Below, piece by piece: positions 50,436 to 59,681 of a stretch of DNA of 64,000 bases (the stretch's first letter is position 1; every line of letters starts with the position of its first letter). Source of the DNA: JBCDJG01 sp038748065 (lineage in GTDB: Bacteria > Pseudomonadota > Gammaproteobacteria > Pseudomonadales > Halieaceae); assembly GCA_038748065.1 (NCBI GenBank), contig JBCDJG010000005.1, positions 1 to 64,000 on the forward strand, written 5' to 3'. The notes under the pieces are model-generated. The model made no database searches. It was not told the origin of the DNA and worked only from the letters and a program-made list of their open reading frames with translations. The translations under genes and the position numbers were made by a program.

Positions 50436-50541
50436 CTGCCAATGACACTAGACCGAACCATCGGCAAGCGCCACCTTTGCATGTGTATTTACTGGCTCTA
50501 TGGCCCAGTGTATACGGGTATGACTCGGCGTCAGTTCAGCC

Positions 50542-51810
50542 TTACTTACGCTTCATTGATTTGAAGAATTCGTCGTTGGTCTTGGTGTCTTTCAGCTTGT
50601 CGAGGAGGAATTCCACCGCAGGAAGATCTTCCATGCCGTGCAGCAGCTTGCGCAAGATCCACATGCGCTGCAGTTCCTCGTCGGCTGTCAGAAGTTCTTC
50701 ACGACGCGTACCGGAGCTGCGAATGTTGATTGCCGGGTAGACCCGCTTCTCGGCGACTTTGCGGTCGAGGTGCAGTTCCATGTTGCCCGTGCCCTTGAAC
50801 TCCTCGTAGATGACCTCGTCCATTTTTGAGCCGGTGTTGATCAGGGCCGTGGCGATGATAGAGAGGCTTCCGCCCTCTTCGATGTTACGCGCTGCGCCGA
50901 AGAAGCGCTTGGGCCGTTCCAGTGCGTGGGCATCAACGCCGCCGGTCAGCACTTTGCCAGAAGAGGGAATGACTGTGTTGTAGGCGCGAGCGAGGCGCGT
51001 GATGGAGTCCAGCAGGATGATGACATCGCGCTTGTGCTCAACCAGACGCTTGGCTTTTTCGATCACCATGTCGGCCACCTGTACGTGGCGGGAGGGCGGC
51101 TCGTCAAAGGTTGAGGCAACCACCTCGGCGCCGCGAGCGCCGACTGAACGTTGCATTTCGGTCACTTCTTCGGGTCGCTCGTCAATCAGCAAGACGATGA
51201 TATAGCACTCTGGGTTGTTGCTGATTATCGCCTGGGCGATGTTCTGCATCATGATGGTCTTGCCTGCCTTGGGCGGTGCCACCAGCAGGCCGCGCTGGCC
51301 TTTACCTATCGGGGCAACCAGGTCGATGATGCGTCCTGTCAGGTCTTCGGTACTGCCGTTACCTTTTTCCAGTATCAGGCGCTGATCCGGGAATAGCGGC
51401 GTTAGGTTTTCGAACAGTATCTTGCTCTTGGACTGCTCGGGCTTGGAGAAATTGACTTCGCCAACCTTGAGCAGCGCGAAGTAACGCTCGCTGTCCTTGG
51501 GCGGGCGAATTTTGCCCGAGATCGTGTCGCCGGTACGCAGGTTGAAGCGTCGAATCTGGCTGGGAGATACATAAATGTCGTCGGGGCCTGCCAGATAGGA
51601 CGAGTCCGAGGAGCGCAGGAAGCCGAAGCCGTCCTGCAGTATTTCCAATACCCCATCGCCGTAAATATCCTCGCCGCTTTTGGCGTGTCGCTTGAGGATG
51701 GCAAAAATAATGTCCTGCTTGCGCGAGCGCGCCATGTTTTCCAGGCCGATACCTTGCGCGATATCGATAAGTTCCTGGGTGGATTTGGTTTTAAGGTCGG
51801 TGAGATTCAT
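50542..51810 (-). CDS. rho: Transcription termination factor Rho
   Basis: 422 aa. RNA-binding cold-shock-like domain (YGDGVLEILQDGFGFLRSSD), Walker A in LLVAPPKAGKTIMMQNIA, Walker B in DVIILLDSITRLARAYN, Q-loop region GKVLTGGVDAHALERPKRFF. ATP-driven RNA translocase, hexameric. Separated from trxA by 216 bp, which contains the trxA terminator and probably the rho leader; trxA-rho order is common. Confidence 0.99.
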   Translation of the reverse strand: MNLTDLKTKSTQELIDIAQGIGLENMARSRKQDIIFAILKRHAKSGEDIYGDGVLEILQDGFGFLRSSDSSYLAGPDDIYVSPSQIRRFNLRTGDTISGKIRPPKDSERYFALLKVGEVNFSKPEQSKSKILFENLTPLFPDQRLILEKGNGSTEDLTGRIIDLVAPIGKGQRGLLVAPPKAGKTIMMQNIAQAIISNNPECYIIVLLIDERPEEVTEMQRSVGARGAEVVASTFDEPPSRHVQVADMVIEKAKRLVEHKRDVIILLDSITRLARAYNTVIPSSGKVLTGGVDAHALERPKRFFGAARNIEEGGSLSIIATALINTGSKMDEVIYEEFKGTGNMELHLDRKVAEKRVYPAINIRSSGTRREELLTADEELQRMWILRKLLHGMEDLPAVEFLLDKLKDTKTNDEFFKSMKRK

Positions 51811-51990
51811 AGAGTTTACAGGCGTGTGATTGAGATTTTGGGAGACTCAAGGGGTTGAAACACTCGCACGGTGCTACACGGCACGGCGAAGGGTTTGCTG
51901 GAAAGCAGATTTATTATTGCCGCTCGGGACGAGCAACTGTCAGGAATGTAGCACGGGTATTGGGTAGCGTCTACCGCTTTTTATACCGTT

Positions 51991-52020
51991 AAAAGCTGTG
52001 GGCCCGAGGCTCGGGCCCAC
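51991..52020 (-). terminator. Intrinsic terminator after trxA
   Basis: On the minus strand a 10-bp perfect stem (GTGGGCCCGA / TCGGGCCCAC, 51998-52020, 3-nt loop) is followed by AGCTTTTAA. It separates trxA from rho. Confidence 0.8.
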
Positions 52021-52026
52021 TCACTG

Positions 52027-52353
52027 TCAGATGGTTTCCTGAATGAACTCGGTAAGCTGTGACTTGGACAGCGCGCCGACTTTGGTCGCCTCGGCGTTTC
52101 CCCCCTTGAATACAATCAGGGTTGGAATGCCGCGGATGCCGAATTTTTGCGGAATATCGGGGTTGGCATCGACGTCGACCTTGGCCACTTTGAGCTTTTC
52201 TCCGTACTCGCCAGCAATTTCGTCCAGGACCGGTGCGATCATTTTGCAGGGGCCACACCACTCTGCCCAGAAGTCCACCAGCACGGGAACCTCTGAATTC
52301 AGGACTTCTTCATCAAACGTCGCGTCGGTGACGTGAACAATCTGATCGCTCAT
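52027..52353 (-). CDS. trxA: Thioredoxin 1
   Basis: 108 aa from ATG 52353 with GGAGAAGATC upstream. Redox centre WAEWCGPCKM and cis-Pro in GIRGIPTLIVFKGG are exact. General cytoplasmic protein disulfide reductant. An upstream in-frame extension to 52458 has no conserved sequence. Confidence 0.98.
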   Translation of the reverse strand: MSDQIVHVTDATFDEEVLNSEVPVLVDFWAEWCGPCKMIAPVLDEIAGEYGEKLKVAKVDVDANPDIPQKFGIRGIPTLIVFKGGNAEATKVGALSKSQLTEFIQETI

Positions 52354-52534
52354 GATCTTCTCCAATTTCGGGGCAGGCTCTGTGCCTGCATCAATATGAG
52401 GGTGCATGATAACACCGGCTTTACGAGGCACAATCCGGAACCAAGAGTATTTCGGCATGTCGATATGACTGTGCGCTATAGTGCGGAGGTGGGGGCGATC
52501 CTCAGAATTTCAAGAACAGGGAGTGACGCTTGCT

Positions 52535-54670
52535 GTGCAGACTAAACGCTGGATCATACTGGCGATCCTGGCCATCGCCATTGGGGCCTTTTTCATACTC
52601 GACCTAGGCAGCTATTTGCAGCTGGAGGTGCTGCAGGCCCGTATTGAAGACCTGAGGCAATGGCGGAGCGACAATCCCGGCCTGGCAGCGCTCGTTTTCT
52701 TTTTGGTTTATGTGGCGGTGACGGCGCTGTCGCTGCCCGGGGCCGCGATCATGACGCTCGCGGCGGGTGCTTTGTTTGGTTTTTGGACGGCGCTGATTCT
52801 GGTCTCCTTTGCCTCAAGTATCGGCGCTACGCTTGCGTTCCTGGTCTCGCGCACGCTGCTCAGGGACTGGGTGCAGGGTCGCTTTGCGCAACAGTTGAGG
52901 GCCGTGAATGACGGCTTCGCGAAGGACGGGCCCTTCTATTTATTCTCTTTGCGCCTGGTGCCGATATTCCCGTTTTTCGTGATCAATTTGCTTATGGGTC
53001 TGCTGCCCATCTCTGCATCGCGCTTTTATTGGGTGTCGCAGCTTGGCATGCTGCCGGCCACGGCGGCTTTTGTGAACGCCGGTCGTGAGCTTGGAGCCCT
53101 CGAGGATCTTTCTGGCATTATCTCGCCGGGACTGCTGCTGTCCTTCCTGCTGCTGGCGGTGTTTCCCTTCCTGGCGCGCGCGGGCCTCGATATTTTGAAG
53201 CGCCGCCGCGCTACCAGCGCTTTCACGCGGCCCAAGCAGTTCGACGATAACCTACTGGTCATTGGGGCCGGGTCCGCCGGTTTGGTGTCCGCGCTGATTG
53301 CCGCCACGGTGCGTGCCGAGGTCAGCCTCGTTGAAAAGCACCGGATGGGCGGCGATTGCCTGAATACGGGCTGTGTGCCCAGTAAGGCGCTGCTGCGCTC
53401 GGCGCGTATTGCCGACTACGGACGACGGGCGAGTGATTATGGCCTGGAGATGGGTTCGGTCGAGGTTGACTTCCCCAGGGTCATGCAGCGCGTGCACGGT
53501 ATTATCAAAACCATCGAGCCCCACGATTCGGTCGAACGCTTTACCTCCCTCGGAGTGAACTGTATTCAGGGCGAGGCTCGGCTGGTTTCGCCCTGGGAGG
53601 TGGAAATCGATGGCAAGCTTCGTAGCGCACGCAACATTGTTCTGGCCACCGGGGGTCGGCCGCGAGTTCCCGATGCGCCGGGGCTGGCGGATATCGACTA
53701 CCTGACCTCGGATACCGTCTGGGAAATAGAGGAGGCGCCCGGACGTTTGCTTGTCATTGGTGCCGGCCCGATCGGCTGCGAGCTGGCCCAGGCCTTCGTC
53801 AGGCTCGACGTGCAGGTGACGCTGGTGACCCACGGCGAGCGCGTGCTGCCAAGAGAAGACGAAGAAGTCTCCGCGGAGGTGCTGGAACGCTTCGAGGAGC
53901 AGGGCATGACCGTGCATATGCGCTGTGAACCTCAATCGTTTGAGGCCACGGAAGATGCTTACCTATGCCGCTGTCGAGGTGCCGATGGCGAGGTCGTTAT
54001 CGAGTTCGATCGCGTGCTGTTAGCGGTTGGCCGCAGCCCGAATGTTGAGGGGCTGGGGCTGGAGCAGGTCGGGATAGCGCTGGCGGAGCGTGGCACCGTT
54101 GAGGTAGACGCCTTCCTGCGGACGACACAGCCGTCGGTTTTCGCCTGTGGCGATGTGTCAGGCCCCTATCAGTTTACGCACATGGCGAGTCACCAGGCTT
54201 GGTATGTAGCAGTGAACGCCCTCTTTGGCGGGTTGCGCAAGTTTCGCGTTGACTATTCTGTGGTGCCCTGGGCTACCTTTACTGACCCGGAGGTGGCCCG
54301 CGTTGGGCTCAATGAATTGGAGGCGGCGGAGCAGGGCATAGCAGTGGAGGTCACGCGCTACGATATCTCTGATCATGATCGCGCAATCGCCGACGGTGAA
54401 GCCCATGGCTTCGTCAAGGTGCTAACCCGGCCCGGTAGTGACCGGATCCTGGGGGCGACGATTGTTGGCTACCACGCCGGCGAGCTGCTGACTGAATTTG
54501 TGCTTGCCATGAAACACGGCCTGGGTTTGAACAAGATACTGGGCACTATTCACGTCTACCCTACCCTGGGCGAGAGCAATAAGTTTGTGGCAGGCGAGTG
54601 GCGCAAGGCGCGCAAGCCCGAGAAGCTTCTGGAATGGGTGGCACGCTACCATAACTGGCGGCGCGGCTAG
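52535..54670 (+). CDS. Fusion of VTT/TVP38 membrane domain with flavin disulfide oxidoreductase (mercuric reductase-like)
   Basis: 711 aa from GTG 52535 (GTG 52523 also possible). Residues 1-230 are a VTT/TVP38-type membrane domain: helices such as WIILAILAIAIGAFFIL and the motif ALSLPGAAIMTLAAGALFG, then LRLVPIFPFFVINLLMGLLP. From about residue 240 it is a dihydrolipoamide dehydrogenase/mercuric reductase-type enzyme: LLVIGAGSAGLVSA, redox pair in GGDCLNTGCVPSKAL, NAD site LLVIGAGPIGCELAQAF, FAD site VFACGDVSG. In the C-terminal HVYPTLGESNK the catalytic histidine position of disulfide reductases is Tyr. Substrate unknown; membrane location suggests redox work at the cytoplasmic face. Confidence 0.9.
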   Translation: MQTKRWIILAILAIAIGAFFILDLGSYLQLEVLQARIEDLRQWRSDNPGLAALVFFLVYVAVTALSLPGAAIMTLAAGALFGFWTALILVSFASSIGATLAFLVSRTLLRDWVQGRFAQQLRAVNDGFAKDGPFYLFSLRLVPIFPFFVINLLMGLLPISASRFYWVSQLGMLPATAAFVNAGRELGALEDLSGIISPGLLLSFLLLAVFPFLARAGLDILKRRRATSAFTRPKQFDDNLLVIGAGSAGLVSALIAATVRAEVSLVEKHRMGGDCLNTGCVPSKALLRSARIADYGRRASDYGLEMGSVEVDFPRVMQRVHGIIKTIEPHDSVERFTSLGVNCIQGEARLVSPWEVEIDGKLRSARNIVLATGGRPRVPDAPGLADIDYLTSDTVWEIEEAPGRLLVIGAGPIGCELAQAFVRLDVQVTLVTHGERVLPREDEEVSAEVLERFEEQGMTVHMRCEPQSFEATEDAYLCRCRGADGEVVIEFDRVLLAVGRSPNVEGLGLEQVGIALAERGTVEVDAFLRTTQPSVFACGDVSGPYQFTHMASHQAWYVAVNALFGGLRKFRVDYSVVPWATFTDPEVARVGLNELEAAEQGIAVEVTRYDISDHDRAIADGEAHGFVKVLTRPGSDRILGATIVGYHAGELLTEFVLAMKHGLGLNKILGTIHVYPTLGESNKFVAGEWRKARKPEKLLEWVARYHNWRRG

Positions 54671-54750
54671 CGGGGCGCTACAGTCTGGCGGACAGGCATC
54701 ATGTACGTGCCGGGCTGCCCCGGCGGAATCAATTGTGAGGAGATTTGGTT

Positions 54751-55404
54751 ATGGCCAAGGTGGCTGTGGTACTGGCGGGCTGCGGTGTTTACGACGGATC
54801 AGAGATACACGAGGCGGTGCTGACGCTTCTCAGCCTCGAGCAGCAGGGTGCGAGCTATCAGTGCTTCGCGCCCGATATCGAGCAGATGCACGTTATCGAT
54901 CACCTGCGCGGTGAGCCGGCGGAGGGCGAAACGCGGAATGTGCTCGTGGAGGCTGCGCGGATCGCTCGTGGCGATATCCTGGCCCTCGGCGAAGCAGACT
55001 TTGCGGAGTTCGACGCGCTGCTGGTGCCGGGCGGTTTCGGCGCCGCTAAAAATCTCTGTGACTTTGCCGTGGCCGGCAGCGAGATGAAGGTTCTGCCCGA
55101 ATTCCTGACCTTCGCCCAGGGTTTCCGTGCGGCGGGAAAACCGATAGGCCTGATCTGTATTTCCCCGGTGATGGCGGCAGCGATCTGTGGTGAGGGTGCC
55201 GAATGCACGATTGGCAATGATGCCGAGACCGCTGCGGCCATTGGCGCGATGGGCGCTGTGCACCTGGAGTGTCCAGTTAATGAGGCACGGGTCGATACCG
55301 AGCGCAAACTGGTGACAACGCCAGCCTATATGCTGGGACCCAAGGTCGCTGATGTGTACGCGGGTATTAGCCAGTGCGTGAAGGACGTATTGGCGCTGGT
55401 CTGA
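54751..55404 (+). CDS. elbB: Isoprenoid biosynthesis glyoxalase ElbB
   Basis: 217 aa from ATG 54751 (GAGGAG 9 bp upstream). DJ-1/GATase1-like fold: VAVVLAGCGVYDGSEIHEAV, LLVPGGFGAAKNLCDFAV and the nucleophile elbow IGLICISPVMAA with Cys, as in ElbB, a protein with weak glyoxalase activity. Role is not well settled. It starts 80 bp after the fusion gene. Confidence 0.92.
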   Translation: MAKVAVVLAGCGVYDGSEIHEAVLTLLSLEQQGASYQCFAPDIEQMHVIDHLRGEPAEGETRNVLVEAARIARGDILALGEADFAEFDALLVPGGFGAAKNLCDFAVAGSEMKVLPEFLTFAQGFRAAGKPIGLICISPVMAAAICGEGAECTIGNDAETAAAIGAMGAVHLECPVNEARVDTERKLVTTPAYMLGPKVADVYAGISQCVKDVLALV

Positions 55405-55423
55405 CAGCCCGAGGCCGGCTCGC

Positions 55424-55690
55424 GTGGCGGATTGGACGGTGTATCTCCTCCAGTGTGCCGATGGCACGCTGTACACAGGTATCGCTCGGGATCTGCAAAG
55501 GCGCCTTGAGCAGCACAATGGCGAGCGCGCGGGCGGGGCACGCTACACGCGAGGGCGCCGGCCTGTGGTGTTGCTGTGGTCGACGGAGGAAGTCGACCGG
55601 AGCGCGGCTCAGCGTCGGGAAGCCGCGATCAAGCGCTTGCCCCGCGCCGCCAAACTGCGCCTTGCGGCAGGCTCATCCGGCGCCGCTTGA
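55424..55690 (+). CDS. GIY-YIG nuclease family protein (YhbQ-like)
   Basis: 88 aa from a GTG start, 19 bp after elbB. Core is VYLLQCADGTLYTGIARDLQ with the GIY-YIG pair as VYL-YTG, then the Arg of RRLEQHNG and Glu of REAAIKRLPRAAK. These small stand-alone members have unclear cellular roles. The 3' end overlaps the convergent ABC-F gene by 18 bp. Confidence 0.88.
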   Translation: MADWTVYLLQCADGTLYTGIARDLQRRLEQHNGERAGGARYTRGRRPVVLLWSTEEVDRSAAQRREAAIKRLPRAAKLRLAAGSSGAA

Positions 55691-57607
55691 GTGCAGTGAG
55701 TCCAATTCGTCCTGTGCCGCAAGCCAGGCCTCCTCTAGCTGTGAGAGTTTTTGCTTGCTCTGGCCCTCTCGCCGCAGCAACGCCGCCAGCTGATCGTTGG
55801 GCGCAGCCTCGTAGAGACTGCTGTCTGAGAGTTCCGCCCGAATGTCTTCGAGGGCCTCTTCGCAGCCCTGCATCTCGCGCTCAAGCGATTCGATTTTTTT
55901 CTGCAGGGGGCGCAGACGCTGGCGCTGTGCAGCGGCCTGCTGTCGCTGCTCGCGCCGATTGGGCGCCGTCGTTGCACGTTTTTGCTCGCTCTCTTCATGG
56001 CTCAGTCCTTGAACCTGGTCGCCAGGGTTGGCTGTAGCCAGGTTCGCGAGCAGCCAGCTGGCATAGCCGTCGAGGTCGTCAGCGTAGGGCTCAACACCTT
56101 GGTTATGCACTAGCAGGAGCTCGTCGACCGTATTGCGCAGCAGGTGGCGATCATGACTGACCAGGACCACGGCACCGTCGTAATCCTGCAGAGCGATCTC
56201 GAGAGCGTGGCACATATCCAGGTCGAGATGGTTCGTCGGTTCGTCCAGTATCAACAGGTTCGGTTTTTGCCAGGCGACCAGGGCAAGCGCCAGCCGTGCT
56301 TTCTCGCCCCCGGACAGAGGCGCTACCGCCTGTAGAGCGTTGTCGCCGCGGAAGTTAAAGCCCCCCAGGTAGTCCAGAATGTCCTGTTCCCGGGCCTCGG
56401 GCTGCAGGCGCTGCAGGTGTAGCAGCGGGCTTGCCGCAAGGTCGAGCGCCTCGAGCTGCTGCTGGTCGAAGTAGCCGATGCGGCAGTGCTCGCCCAGGAT
56501 GCGCTCGCCTCCACGCAGGGGGAGCTCACCCACCAGGCTTTTTAGCAGCGTGCTCTTGCCGGCACCATTGCGGCCGAGCAGGGCGATACGGCTGCCGGGA
56601 TGCAGTCGCAGGTCCACCTGCCTCAGTACCGGGTCTTCGCCGTAGCCCAGGTCGGCACAGTTAAGGCTAAGCAGCGGATCTGAACTGCGCGAGGGAGCGG
56701 GGAATCGAAAGTTGAAGGGCGAATCAACGTGCGCTGGCGCGGCCTTCTGCATGCGCTCCAGCTCTTTCAATCTGCTCTGGGCCTGCCTTGCCTTGGTGGC
56801 CTTGTAGCGAAAACGCCGGACAAACTCTTCGATCTCTCCAATACGGCGCTGCTGCTTTTCGAAGTTGGCCTGCTGGTTGGCGAGTCTCTCCGCCCGCTGT
56901 AACTCGAAGGCGGAATAGCCCCCCTTATAGCTGTGTAAGCCCTGATGTTCGACCTGCAGGATTCGAGCGCATGTCGCGTCGATGAAGTCGCGGTCGTGAG
57001 AAATCATGAGCAGCGTACCGGCATAGCGTTTCAGCCACCGCTGTAACCACAGTGTTGCGTCCAGATCGAGATGGTTTGTGGGTTCATCGAGTAGCAGCAG
57101 ATCAGACGGCGACATTAAGGCCCTGGCCAGGTTGAGTCGGATTCGCCAGCCGCCGGAGAAACTGCTGACGGGCCTCAGGTAAGCCTCGTCTTCAAAGCCC
57201 AGGCCACGCAATAGAAGCTGGACGCGACGCTCCGCATCGTAACCATTGCGCGCTTCGATATCAGGATGGAGAGCTGCAGCGCCAGAGTAGTCTCCCTCCC
57301 GCTCCAGCGACCGCAGGCTTTTCAGCAAGTCAGCAAGTTCTTTATCGCCGGACAGGACGAAGTCGCCGGCGGCTTCTTCGCTGGCTGCGACTTCCTGTGC
57401 CATATGTGCAATGCGCAGGCCATACAGGCCTTCAATTTCACCCTTATCCGCAAGCAGGTCTCCCAGCAGCAGTGCCAGTAGACTTGTTTTACCGCTGCCG
57501 TTGGCGCCGATGAGCGCGATGTGCTCGCCATTCTGCAGGCTGGCCTCAGCGCCCTCCAAAAGAAGCTTCGGCCCACGGCGTAGGCTGATATCGCGTAGAA
57601 TCACCAT
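55673..57607 (-). CDS. ABC-F family ATPase (YheS-like)
   Basis: 644 aa from ATG 57607 (MVILRDISLRRG), which fits YheS-like starts; GTG 57631 with AAGGG before it would add 8 residues. Two ABC modules: Walker A in IGANGSGKTSLLALLLGD and LGRNGAGKSTLLKSLVG; signature SFSGGWRIRLNLARALM and PLSGGEKARLALALV; no membrane domain. A linker with Arg/Gln-rich helices lies between, and a C-terminal coiled coil. Acts on ribosomes as a translation factor in the Uup/YheS group. Confidence 0.95.
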   Translation of the reverse strand: MVILRDISLRRGPKLLLEGAEASLQNGEHIALIGANGSGKTSLLALLLGDLLADKGEIEGLYGLRIAHMAQEVAASEEAAGDFVLSGDKELADLLKSLRSLEREGDYSGAAALHPDIEARNGYDAERRVQLLLRGLGFEDEAYLRPVSSFSGGWRIRLNLARALMSPSDLLLLDEPTNHLDLDATLWLQRWLKRYAGTLLMISHDRDFIDATCARILQVEHQGLHSYKGGYSAFELQRAERLANQQANFEKQQRRIGEIEEFVRRFRYKATKARQAQSRLKELERMQKAAPAHVDSPFNFRFPAPSRSSDPLLSLNCADLGYGEDPVLRQVDLRLHPGSRIALLGRNGAGKSTLLKSLVGELPLRGGERILGEHCRIGYFDQQQLEALDLAASPLLHLQRLQPEAREQDILDYLGGFNFRGDNALQAVAPLSGGEKARLALALVAWQKPNLLILDEPTNHLDLDMCHALEIALQDYDGAVVLVSHDRHLLRNTVDELLLVHNQGVEPYADDLDGYASWLLANLATANPGDQVQGLSHEESEQKRATTAPNRREQRQQAAAQRQRLRPLQKKIESLEREMQGCEEALEDIRAELSDSSLYEAAPNDQLAALLRREGQSKQKLSQLEEAWLAAQDELDSLHSSGAG

Positions 57608-57647
57608 CAGGCGGCGAATTTTACTTGTCACGGGAGCCCTTCGCCAG

Positions 57648-58109
57648 ATGCCCCAGCCACTTTGGGATTACGCAGTTGCAACCTATGCCCGAGCCGGTGT
57701 CGCAGCCGCCTGCCTGGCTCTGCAGGATGAACAGGGTGCCGACGTTAATCTGGTGCTTTACGCGCTATGGCTTGCGGATCAGGGACAGGCCCTGGAACTC
57801 GAGCAAGTCGCCGCAGTGGATGCGGTAATTGATGAGTGGCGCCGCGAGGTCGTCATGCCGCTGCGGGAACTGCGTCGCCGATGGCGAGCGCTGCCGAGTG
57901 CGGCTGAATTTCGAACATCTCTTCATGAGCTTGAGCTGCAGGCGGAACGGCACCAGTTGGAAACCATGGTGCAAAACCTTGACCCTGGCGCCTGCCAGGC
58001 CGGCATAGACCCCGGAACCAACCTTGCCGTACTGGGTCAATACTGGGGCCTCGAGGAGGCTGTGTGGAGCGATCTCAAAGCAGCGCTCGGGGTCGCTGAT
58101 CGGGGGTAG
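57648..58109 (+). CDS. TIGR02444 family protein
   Basis: 153 aa (MPQPLWDYAVATYARAGVAA). Hallmark stretch is CLALQDEQGADVNLVLYALWLA followed by EWRREVVMPLRELRRRWRAL, the pattern of the TIGR02444 family. Function unknown, all-helical. Divergent from the ABC-F gene, 40 bp between starts; the pairing with ABC-F is recurrent in gammaproteobacteria. ATG 57648 has no strong ribosome site. Confidence 0.88.
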   Translation: MPQPLWDYAVATYARAGVAAACLALQDEQGADVNLVLYALWLADQGQALELEQVAAVDAVIDEWRREVVMPLRELRRRWRALPSAAEFRTSLHELELQAERHQLETMVQNLDPGACQAGIDPGTNLAVLGQYWGLEEAVWSDLKAALGVADRG

Positions 58110-58269
58110 CGCTTGCCCCTGTAAGGGTAGTACCATTGCGGCCCTTCACGCCCAGCGTAATTACTAATCGAATACCAAGCACGTATTCCCGCTAGCGGTA
58201 CGGCAGCTGATTAGGAACTGCTGTGATTGCTCAGCGAGAAATAGCCTGGAATAAAAGGATGAGAATGCT

Positions 58270-59043
58270 ATGAAGAGACTTGTGTTGCCCCTTGGGCTTG
58301 TCGCCGCTGCGGGACTGACGGCCTGTAATCAGCAGGCCGCGGAGCAGCCCGCTGCCGCAGCAGAACCTGAAGCCGTCGCGCTGGACACAGAGATGCAGCG
58401 CGTCAGCTACGGCATAGCCTACAGTATGGGCGTGCGGATGAACGCGGATCCCAGCGTCACCATCGACCAGCCAGCCTTCAAAGCGGGCATTGCCGATGCA
58501 TTGGCGGGCCGCGATGGCCGTATGACCGGCGAGGAAATCCAGAACGAGATAGCAGCGTTTCAGCAGAAGATGCAGGCTGAAGCTGATGCCACACAGCAGC
58601 AGCTGGCACAGAGTAACATGGTACGCTCACAGGCCTTCCTGACCAAGAATCGTATGCGCGAGGAAGTTTCGGTCACCGACAGCGGCCTTCAGTATGAAGT
58701 CGTTACCCAGGGAACAGGCGAGAGGCCCGGGCCCGATGATGTCGTCCAGGTTCACTATCGTGGCACCCTGTCAGACGGCACGCAGTTTGATTCCAGCTAT
58801 TATCGCGGTCAGCCTGTCAGCTTTGGGGTCGGCCAGGTCATCCCAGGCTGGACCGAGGCTTTGCAGCTGATGCCGGTCGGCTCAAAGTGGAACCTGTACA
58901 TTCCACCTGAGCTGGGCTATGGCGAAGGCGGTGCGCCGGGCGGCAGGATCGGTCCTAATGCGGCTCTGGTATTTGAGGTAGAGCTGCTAGCTATTCCAAG
59001 CCAGGAGGCGGCCGCTGAGGCCCCGGAAGCCGACGCCGGCTGA
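58270..59043 (+). CDS. FKBP-type peptidyl-prolyl isomerase, lipoprotein (Mip/FkpA-like)
   Basis: 257 aa. Lipoprotein signal (RLVLPLGLVAAAGLTACNQQ), N-terminal dimerisation helices (MQRVSYGIAYSMGVRMNADP, then a Gln-rich helix) and a C-terminal FKBP domain (VQVHYRGTLSDGTQFDSSY, VIPGWTEALQLMPVGSKWNL, LVFEVELL). Periplasmic folding helper. AAAGGA ribosome site; a terminator follows. Confidence 0.95.
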   Translation: MKRLVLPLGLVAAAGLTACNQQAAEQPAAAAEPEAVALDTEMQRVSYGIAYSMGVRMNADPSVTIDQPAFKAGIADALAGRDGRMTGEEIQNEIAAFQQKMQAEADATQQQLAQSNMVRSQAFLTKNRMREEVSVTDSGLQYEVVTQGTGERPGPDDVVQVHYRGTLSDGTQFDSSYYRGQPVSFGVGQVIPGWTEALQLMPVGSKWNLYIPPELGYGEGGAPGGRIGPNAALVFEVELLAIPSQEAAAEAPEADAG

Positions 59044-59059
59044 TTGGCCCTGAATCAAT

Positions 59060-59095
59060 AGCCCGGCCAGCCCTCGCGCTCGCTGGGCTTTTTTT
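59060..59095 (+). terminator. Intrinsic terminator after the FKBP gene
   Basis: AGCCC (59060-59064) pairs with GGGCT (59085-59089) and an overlapping inner CCAGC/GCTGG is possible, followed by a seven-T run. Ends the FKBP transcript. Confidence 0.7.
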
Positions 59096-59188
59096 ATCCA
59101 AAGCTTTTCTCAACGTTTGCCTTAGGCGCGATAAAGCCTGCGCTAAGCGTGCAGGCTCGTCAGCTGTCTGTGAGTCCTTGGGAAAGGC

Positions 59189-59671
59189 TTAGCCGGTCTC
59201 GGCGATCGTGGCAGCAGCTCTGTGGCGGCCGTGGAGAGCCGCAATCAGGCGGTCCTCTAGCTGGAAGCGACTCTCAAGTATTTCTCCAAGGGCGGACAGA
59301 TCGCGGCTCTGGGTTGCCGGAAAGGCTTCGCCGCCGCTGTACTTCTCTTCGTAGGCGAGAATGACTTCGGTGGTATCGGAGATATCGGGTATCAGGTTGG
59401 CGGCGACCATATCGCTGCCATCAGCAAAGCGGGCTGCCTCCTCTAGTAGCTCACTGTAGACCTCGAAGTGCCCCGCAGACACGTAATCTACCAGGATCTC
59501 GCACAGCGTTTTCTGAAGAGAGGATAGCAGGGTGCTGTCGGTTTCTGCTTCGATTATCACGGCTACGCGGGTGTAACGGGTGAGTAGCTCGCGGCGCTCA
59601 CCCAACCAGCGCGTGAGCAGCTCCTCTACCATTCCGAACTGCTGTAAGGGGTCACTGCACTGCTTGGCCAT
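59189..59671 (-). CDS. rsd: Rsd/AlgQ family anti-sigma-70 regulator
   Basis: 160 aa from ATG 59671 (MAKQCSDPLQQFG). Family core: MVEELLTRWLGERRELLTRY, LVDYVSAGHFEVYSELLEEA, GEILESRFQLEDRLIAALH. Rsd/AlgQ binds RpoD and modulates sigma factor use in stationary phase. It lies 10 bp after the ACP phosphodiesterase gene and 8 bp after gshA's downstream neighbour, on the same strand, so co-transcribed. Confidence 0.92.
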   Translation of the reverse strand: MAKQCSDPLQQFGMVEELLTRWLGERRELLTRYTRVAVIIEAETDSTLLSSLQKTLCEILVDYVSAGHFEVYSELLEEAARFADGSDMVAANLIPDISDTTEVILAYEEKYSGGEAFPATQSRDLSALGEILESRFQLEDRLIAALHGRHRAAATIAETG

Positions 59672-59681
59672 AATGGCTGCC

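Noticed and set aside
53252..53935. Minus-strand open frame opposite the reductase fusion
   Set aside because: FAD/NAD and redox motifs on the plus strand are complete here.
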